DNA of 54,698 bases from NCBI GenBank assembly GCA_003258735.1, contig QHME01000013.1, forward strand, positions 1 through 54,698. The letters are read 5' to 3'. Below the pieces are notes generated by a model that did not search any database, was not told the origin of the DNA, and saw only the letters and a program-made list of their open reading frames with translations. The stretch comes from Candidatus Melainabacteria bacterium. Its GTDB lineage: Bacteria; Cyanobacteriota; Vampirovibrionia; Gastranaerophilales; Gastranaerophilaceae. Below, one piece after another: positions 50,607-54,698 of the stretch (the first letter of the stretch is position 1; each line of letters opens with the position of its first letter). A program made the position numbers and the translations under genes.

Positions 50607-51167
50607 TTAAACTTCACTCTGCACTTGTTTTTTCATTGCACTATAAATTCCATAAGTCATACGGCAATCATTATCGGCTCTATGATGACCTGTTGCGTCA
50701 ACCTTATAATACTCTGCAACATAATCCAGTTTGTGACTTCTTGTCGGACAGTATTTGCGAGACATTGTACAAGTATCAACAAAGTCATTGCGAAACTCTC
50801 TGTTGTAGTACTTGACACTCTTGTCATAAATAAAATTGATATCGAAATTTACATTGTGTCCGACAACAACATCATCACCAATAAAATTCAAATATTCTTC
50901 CAATATCTCTTCAATTAACGGTGCATTTTCAACCATTTCATTAGAGATTCCTGTCAATTTTGTAATAAAGCCACCAATTCTTGATAAAGGTCTTACAAGC
51001 GTTGTATAAGAATCAAAAATTTCATTATCTCGAATTTTCAATGCCGAAAGTTCTATTATCTCATTTTTTGAAGCTGATAACCCTGTTGTTTCAATATCTA
51101 TAACAGTATAATTGTCAGGGAAATCCATCAACTTTTGACCCTTATTTCTTGTTGCTATCGTTGCCAT
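50607..51167 (-). CDS. DnaQ-like 3'-5' exonuclease
   Basis: The 186-residue product is a DEDDh exonuclease: ExoI VIDIETTGL, ExoII GHNVNFDINFI, ExoIII HHRADNDCRMT with the His-x4-Asp. Similar to DNA polymerase III epsilon-type or PolC-type proofreading domains or stand-alone repair exonucleases. AAGGGG precedes the ATG. It is a single-domain protein, so its partner polymerase is not given by context. Confidence 0.9.
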   Translation of the reverse strand: MATIATRNKGQKLMDFPDNYTVIDIETTGLSASKNEIIELSALKIRDNEIFDSYTTLVRPLSRIGGFITKLTGISNEMVENAPLIEEILEEYLNFIGDDVVVGHNVNFDINFIYDKSVKYYNREFRNDFVDTCTMSRKYCPTRSHKLDYVAEYYKVDATGHHRADNDCRMTYGIYSAMKKQVQSEV

Positions 51168-51293
51168 AAATACCCCTTTTATTTATCTATTTAATAACAT
51201 AAACAAAATATTTTGAATATTCTTATTGAAAAATTCAACATTTAATCAATTTTAACAACTGAAAATGAATTGAAAGGCATTTTAAAAATCCGC

Positions 51294-51313
51294 TAGCAAA
51301 AAATATTTTGCTA
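51294..51313. promoter_or_regulatory. Inverted repeat before the 51330 gene
   Basis: TAGCAAAA / TTTTGCTA, perfect 8-bp arms around AATA, just upstream of a -10-like TATAAA. It may be an operator or a short hairpin. Confidence 0.35.
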
Positions 51314-51329
51314 CGGTTTATAAAATAAC

Positions 51330-51836
51330 ATGGACATATCATTTACAGGCATAGAAAACATAAAAATCTTACAGAAAACAAGTAAAAAATTCGGAAGTTA
51401 CCTATCTTACAACAACGAAATAAAACAAGGTAACAAAATACAATCTGAAATCCACATTCATTGCGATTTGACAAATGATGCCAATGGTAATGATGTTAAT
51501 GACTTTTATGATGCAATAAAACGCTCTGGCGGAGATTATGCATTATATTGCTTAAATCCCAAAAGCCCAAAACATGTAAAACTTTGTACAAAAGGTTTTC
51601 GAGTACAAGATGATATCGTTAAAACGTCAAATGCTCAATTCAAAATCAATGGCAAAGACATTATGCTAACAAATGACAAAGTCTTGGCTTTGTATACTTT
51701 TATGGCAAAACTTACAAGAAAAATTACACAAAAACCTGAAATGAGCGAAAGACAAAAATATTTCGCACAATTGGTAAATGACTTTGTTGACACAGAAGCG
51801 AGAGATTATCTCGATATACCACCAATAAAGAAATAA
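51330..51836 (+). CDS. Hypothetical protein starting with ISFTG
   Basis: The 168-residue product starts MDISFTGIENIKI, so the F-x-G motif (F5, G7) is almost at the N-terminus. The rest is a soluble alpha/beta-type protein with several basic stretches (LNPKSPKHVKLCTKGF). No family recognised. No Shine-Dalgarno; a -10-like TATAAA ends 5 nt before the ATG, so it may be another leaderless message. Confidence 0.7.
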   Translation: MDISFTGIENIKILQKTSKKFGSYLSYNNEIKQGNKIQSEIHIHCDLTNDANGNDVNDFYDAIKRSGGDYALYCLNPKSPKHVKLCTKGFRVQDDIVKTSNAQFKINGKDIMLTNDKVLALYTFMAKLTRKITQKPEMSERQKYFAQLVNDFVDTEARDYLDIPPIKK

Positions 51837-51858
51837 AAATTAAGCAAATTTTGACCTG

Positions 51859-51890
51859 AAAAATACTTTATATAATTATAAAGTATTTTT
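51859..51890 (+). terminator. AT-only terminator-like palindrome
   Basis: AAAAATACTTTATA (51859-51872) and TATAAAGTATTTTT (51877-51890) are perfect inverted copies around TAAT. It could end the 51330 gene, but lies only 11 nt before the next ATG and directly before its AGGGG, so it may also regulate that start. Confidence 0.6.
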
Positions 51891-51901
51891 ATAGGGGAAA
51901 T

Positions 51902-52549
51902 ATGAATATAATAACAAAAGGTCTTAGATATGTTCTTAATAAAGATGCTCATATATTAGCTCCAAAATTATCTTGGCGCACAAGTCTTATTGGCGCAAAA
52001 AGCAGATTTTTGCTAAATAATTTAAAAGATACCATAAACCCAAATCCTATTGGCAAAAAATTTCAAACAATTATGGCAACAAATCCAACAGCACAACAAG
52101 TACAAGAAGCTTGTGATTTATTTACAAAAGCAACAGGCATAAAAATGATAATGACAAACCCAAAAGGTGCAATATCATTTTCAAACCTAGCACATACAAT
52201 ATTACGCGACATAAAAGACGGTAGCTTTCCTAAAGACATAAAATATATTATTTTTGGACATGGAAACGGTACAACATTAAATAATACTTGGCATGTTGCC
52301 AATGACCCTTCAGTAAAAATCTTTGATTTTATAAAAAAGAATATTCCTAAAGGTGAAAAAGTCTTAGTAGATTGCTGCGAGGAAACTCCAAAAGAATTAC
52401 GCCACTTAATACCCAAATCAAAACCGGCAATAGGAAAAGTTGTAACAGAATTAGAAAGTTCATACCATACCCCTGCAAAAATTGTCAAAAGCGGTACGGA
52501 TGAAATCATTGGCGGTTACGCAAACGGAATTGCAAGCTATTATATTTAA
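51902..52549 (+). CDS. Hypothetical protein with possible caspase-fold dyad
   Basis: The 215-residue product has no family I can name. Two blocks suggest a clan CD-type (caspase/CHAT-like) cysteine peptidase fold: a strand ending in His-Gly, KYIIFGHGNG (H120, G121), and about 38 residues later a strand ending in Asp-Cys, KVLVDCCEE (D157, C158/C159). The rest is basic at the N-terminus and contains KSKPAIGKV. The spacing fits the known His to Cys distance, but this is a weak fold guess. AGGGG precedes the ATG. Confidence 0.6.
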   Translation: MNIITKGLRYVLNKDAHILAPKLSWRTSLIGAKSRFLLNNLKDTINPNPIGKKFQTIMATNPTAQQVQEACDLFTKATGIKMIMTNPKGAISFSNLAHTILRDIKDGSFPKDIKYIIFGHGNGTTLNNTWHVANDPSVKIFDFIKKNIPKGEKVLVDCCEETPKELRHLIPKSKPAIGKVVTELESSYHTPAKIVKSGTDEIIGGYANGIASYYI

Positions 52550-52573
52550 TTTTACTTTATTTATCAAAAATAT

Positions 52574-52602
52574 TTGACATATTTTGCCAAAAAGATTAAT
52601 AT
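52574..52602 (+). promoter_or_regulatory. Promoter of ade
   Basis: TTGACA (52574-52579), 17-nt spacer, TAATAT (52597-52602), then a leader of about 30 nt. Confidence 0.7.
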
Positions 52603-52639
52603 CATATATAAACCCTAAAATAAAAAGAGAAAGCAAATT

Positions 52640-54358
52640 ATGACAGACATTGAAAAAATTATAAAAGTAAGTTCAAACAAAACACCTGCCGATTTGGTTT
52701 TGAAAAATGCAAAACTAATCAATGTACTATCTGAAGAAATTTACGAAACAGATATTGCAATCACAGATGGAAAAATCGCAGGAATCTCCAAAGGTTACAA
52801 AGGCAAAAAAGAGATTGATTTAAAAGGCGCTTACGTTTCACCATCATTCATTGACGGTCACGTTCACCTAGAAAGTGGAATGCTTTTGCCATCTGAATTC
52901 GCGAAACTGGTTATTCCATCAGGTACAACAACAGTTGTTGCAGACCCTCACGAAATTGCTAACGTAATGGGTTTACAGGGGATAAGTTTTATTAGGGAAG
53001 CAACAAAAGATTTACCGCTTGATGTGTTCATTATGCTCCCATCCTGCGTGCCTGCAACAAAACTGGAAACTTCAGGTGTAGACTTAAATTGTTATGACTT
53101 GGCTCTTTTGATTGACGCACCTTGGGTTCTTGGAATTGCAGAAATGATGAATTTCCCTGGGGTTGTAAATTGCGATAAAGAAGTTTTAAGTAAGATTGCA
53201 CTCGGTTTAGAAAAGCACAAAAGAGTAGACGGACACGCGCCAAGTCTATCAGGCAAAGACCTAAATGCTTATGTCGCATCTGGTGTAGCATCTGACCACG
53301 AATGCACAAACCCTGATGAGGCAATTGAAAAAATAAGACTTGGAATGTATATAATGATTCGTGAGGCAACAGGTGCTAGAGATTTAGAACCATTGATTCC
53401 TGTTCTAAAAAAATACAATACAAGAAAATGTATCTTTGTAACAGATGACAGACACCCAAAACACTTAAAAAAACATATTTCAGGTATGGTAAAAAAATCT
53501 GTAGAATTAGGTGTTGATCCAATTAAGGCAATTCGAATGGCAAGCCTTAACACAGCAGAATACTTCAAAATTCCAAACACAGGTGCAATAGCTCCTGGGT
53601 ATAACGCAGATATTTTGGTATTTGATGATTTGAAAACTTTTGACCCTAAAATGGTATTCAAAAAAGGGAAACTCGTTGCCCAAAACGGTCAAATGACAAT
53701 TGATATGACAGAATTTAAACCGCCTGAATTAAGAGGTTCAGTAAACATCAAACCATTAAAGAAAAAAGATTTTCAAATAAAAATTCCGAAAAACAAAAAT
53801 AAAATCAAGGTAATTAATGTTATTCCAAAACAATTGATTACAAAATTGTCAATTGAAGAAGTGAAAAACGAAAACGGTTACGCAGTTTCTGACACAACTA
53901 ACGATATTTTAAAAATTGCGGTAATTGAACGTCACAAAGCAACAGGTAATATTGGACTTGGATTTGTTAAAGGCTTTGGATTAAAATCAGGTGCAATCGC
54001 ATCCACAATTGCACACGATAGCCACAACATGATTATTATCGGCACAAATGATGAAGATATGTATTATGCAGCAAATCAACTTGTCAAATCACAAGGTGGC
54101 AAAATTATTGTAGAAAATGGAAAAACACTATCTCAACTGGAACTTCCAATTGCCGGTCTGATTTCTAATAAACCGGCAGAAGAAGTTATGGCAAAATTAC
54201 AAGAACTTGAGCAAACTGCAGCTGATATCGGTTGCAAAATCAATGACCCATTCATGAGTATGGCATTCTTGTCATTGTCAGTAATTCCTGAAATCAAAAT
54301 CACAGATAAAGGACTTATTGATGTCTCTAAATTCAAAGTAACAAATCTGTTTGTATAA
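52640..54358 (+). CDS. ade: Adenine deaminase
   Basis: Converts adenine to hypoxanthine in purine salvage. The 572-residue amidohydrolase has the metal motif FIDGHVHLESGM, EMMNFPGVV, the DGHAP and SDHECTN blocks, VTDDRHP and the C-terminal domain with GFGLKSGAIASTIAHDSHNMI as in bacterial Ade. Length is typical. AGAGAAAG precedes the ATG. galE starts 17 nt downstream and is probably cotranscribed. Confidence 0.95.
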   Translation: MTDIEKIIKVSSNKTPADLVLKNAKLINVLSEEIYETDIAITDGKIAGISKGYKGKKEIDLKGAYVSPSFIDGHVHLESGMLLPSEFAKLVIPSGTTTVVADPHEIANVMGLQGISFIREATKDLPLDVFIMLPSCVPATKLETSGVDLNCYDLALLIDAPWVLGIAEMMNFPGVVNCDKEVLSKIALGLEKHKRVDGHAPSLSGKDLNAYVASGVASDHECTNPDEAIEKIRLGMYIMIREATGARDLEPLIPVLKKYNTRKCIFVTDDRHPKHLKKHISGMVKKSVELGVDPIKAIRMASLNTAEYFKIPNTGAIAPGYNADILVFDDLKTFDPKMVFKKGKLVAQNGQMTIDMTEFKPPELRGSVNIKPLKKKDFQIKIPKNKNKIKVINVIPKQLITKLSIEEVKNENGYAVSDTTNDILKIAVIERHKATGNIGLGFVKGFGLKSGAIASTIAHDSHNMIIIGTNDEDMYYAANQLVKSQGGKIIVENGKTLSQLELPIAGLISNKPAEEVMAKLQELEQTAADIGCKINDPFMSMAFLSLSVIPEIKITDKGLIDVSKFKVTNLFV

Positions 54359-54375
54359 ATAAAAGGGAACCAATA

Positions 54376-54698
54376 ATGATATTAGTAACAGGTGGAGCAG
54401 GATATATCGGCAGCCATTGCGTAATGGCACTATTAGAGCAAAATAATAATGTTGTCATCTTTGATAATCTATCAACAGGACATATTGAAACCGTTGAAAC
54501 TTTGAAAAACTACGGACACGTTGAATTTCAAAAAGGAGATTTGACTAATTTTGCTGATATAAATTCAGTGTTCAAAAATTATGATGTTGATAAAGTTGTA
54601 CATTTTGCAGCATTTTCTCAAGTTGGAGAATCTGTTGTAAACCCTCAAAAGTACTATATCAACAATGTTTGCGGAACGATTAATCTTTTAAGAGCAAT
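54376..54698 (+). CDS. galE: UDP-glucose 4-epimerase, N-terminal part
   Basis: Open to the end of the window (107 full codons). MILVTGGAGYIGSHCVMALLE is the NAD-binding GxxGxxG start of GalE, followed by FDNLSTGH, GDLTN, VVHFAAFSQVGESV and PQKYYINNV. Interconverts UDP-glucose and UDP-galactose for envelope glycans. AAGGGA precedes the ATG. The catalytic Tyr-x-x-x-Lys lies beyond the window. Confidence 0.92.
   Translation, partial: MILVTGGAGYIGSHCVMALLEQNNNVVIFDNLSTGHIETVETLKNYGHVEFQKGDLTNFADINSVFKNYDVDKVVHFAAFSQVGESVVNPQKYYINNVCGTINLLRA

Overview
The window reads as AT-rich chromosomal DNA of a gut-type member of the non-photosynthetic sister group of Cyanobacteria (Melainabacteria/Vampirovibrionia, probably Gastranaerophilales). 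This is an inference from four things. The RNA polymerase beta' subunit is split into rpoC1 and rpoC2 as in Cyanobacteria. There is a clear homologue of LdpA, a two-[4Fe-4S] protein known mainly from the cyanobacterial clock input pathway. HydG points to an [FeFe]-hydrogenase and an anaerobic life. An LptF/LptG-type permease points to a two-membrane envelope.

Layout. 1-4377: end of a ROK glucokinase, class II aldolase (fba), then a coupled trio of membrane-anchored serine hydrolase, LdpA homologue and a phosphopantetheinyl-transferase-like protein. 4380-4650: convergent promoters, two hairpins and a 21-codon hydrophobic ORF that look like a type I toxin-antitoxin locus. 4760-10933: glmU, an F-x-G motif protein, hydG, NUDIX hydrolase, HAD phosphatase and ispF. 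11003-13858: a lineage-specific four-element operon on the minus strand with an unusual leader. 13936-19167: signalling genes (soluble histidine kinase, REC-degenerate GGDEF-REC regulator, second kinase) and a HEAT-repeat protein. 19411-26862: uracil-DNA glycosylase, AGCS symporter, gatA, LptF/G and envelope proteins, mini-RNase III. 26945-32705: F-x-G lipoprotein-like protein, an HTH protein with recA, and hom / membrane protein / thrC for threonine synthesis. 32905-42469: rpmB, then rpoB-rpoC1-rpoC2 on the minus strand. 42470-52549: mostly small or lineage-specific proteins (repeat protein, laccase-domain, DUF1653, TspO, Ogt, SGNH hydrolase, a Met-rich 28-residue peptide, DnaQ-type exonuclease) separated by palindrome-rich spacers. 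52640-54698: adenine deaminase and the start of galE.

Two organism-wide signals stand out. First, about a dozen genes have a -10 box whose last base lies exactly 6 nt before the ATG and no Shine-Dalgarno sequence, which predicts leaderless mRNAs; the other genes carry ordinary Shine-Dalgarno sites. Second, five otherwise unrelated hypothetical proteins carry a short F-x-G motif within their first 33 residues. A 48-nt block with five tandem ATGAT units sits upstream of two unrelated minus-strand genes and is placed so that the mRNA would begin with overlapping AUG codons.

All functional statements are from reading the sequence and recalling family motifs; no search was run.
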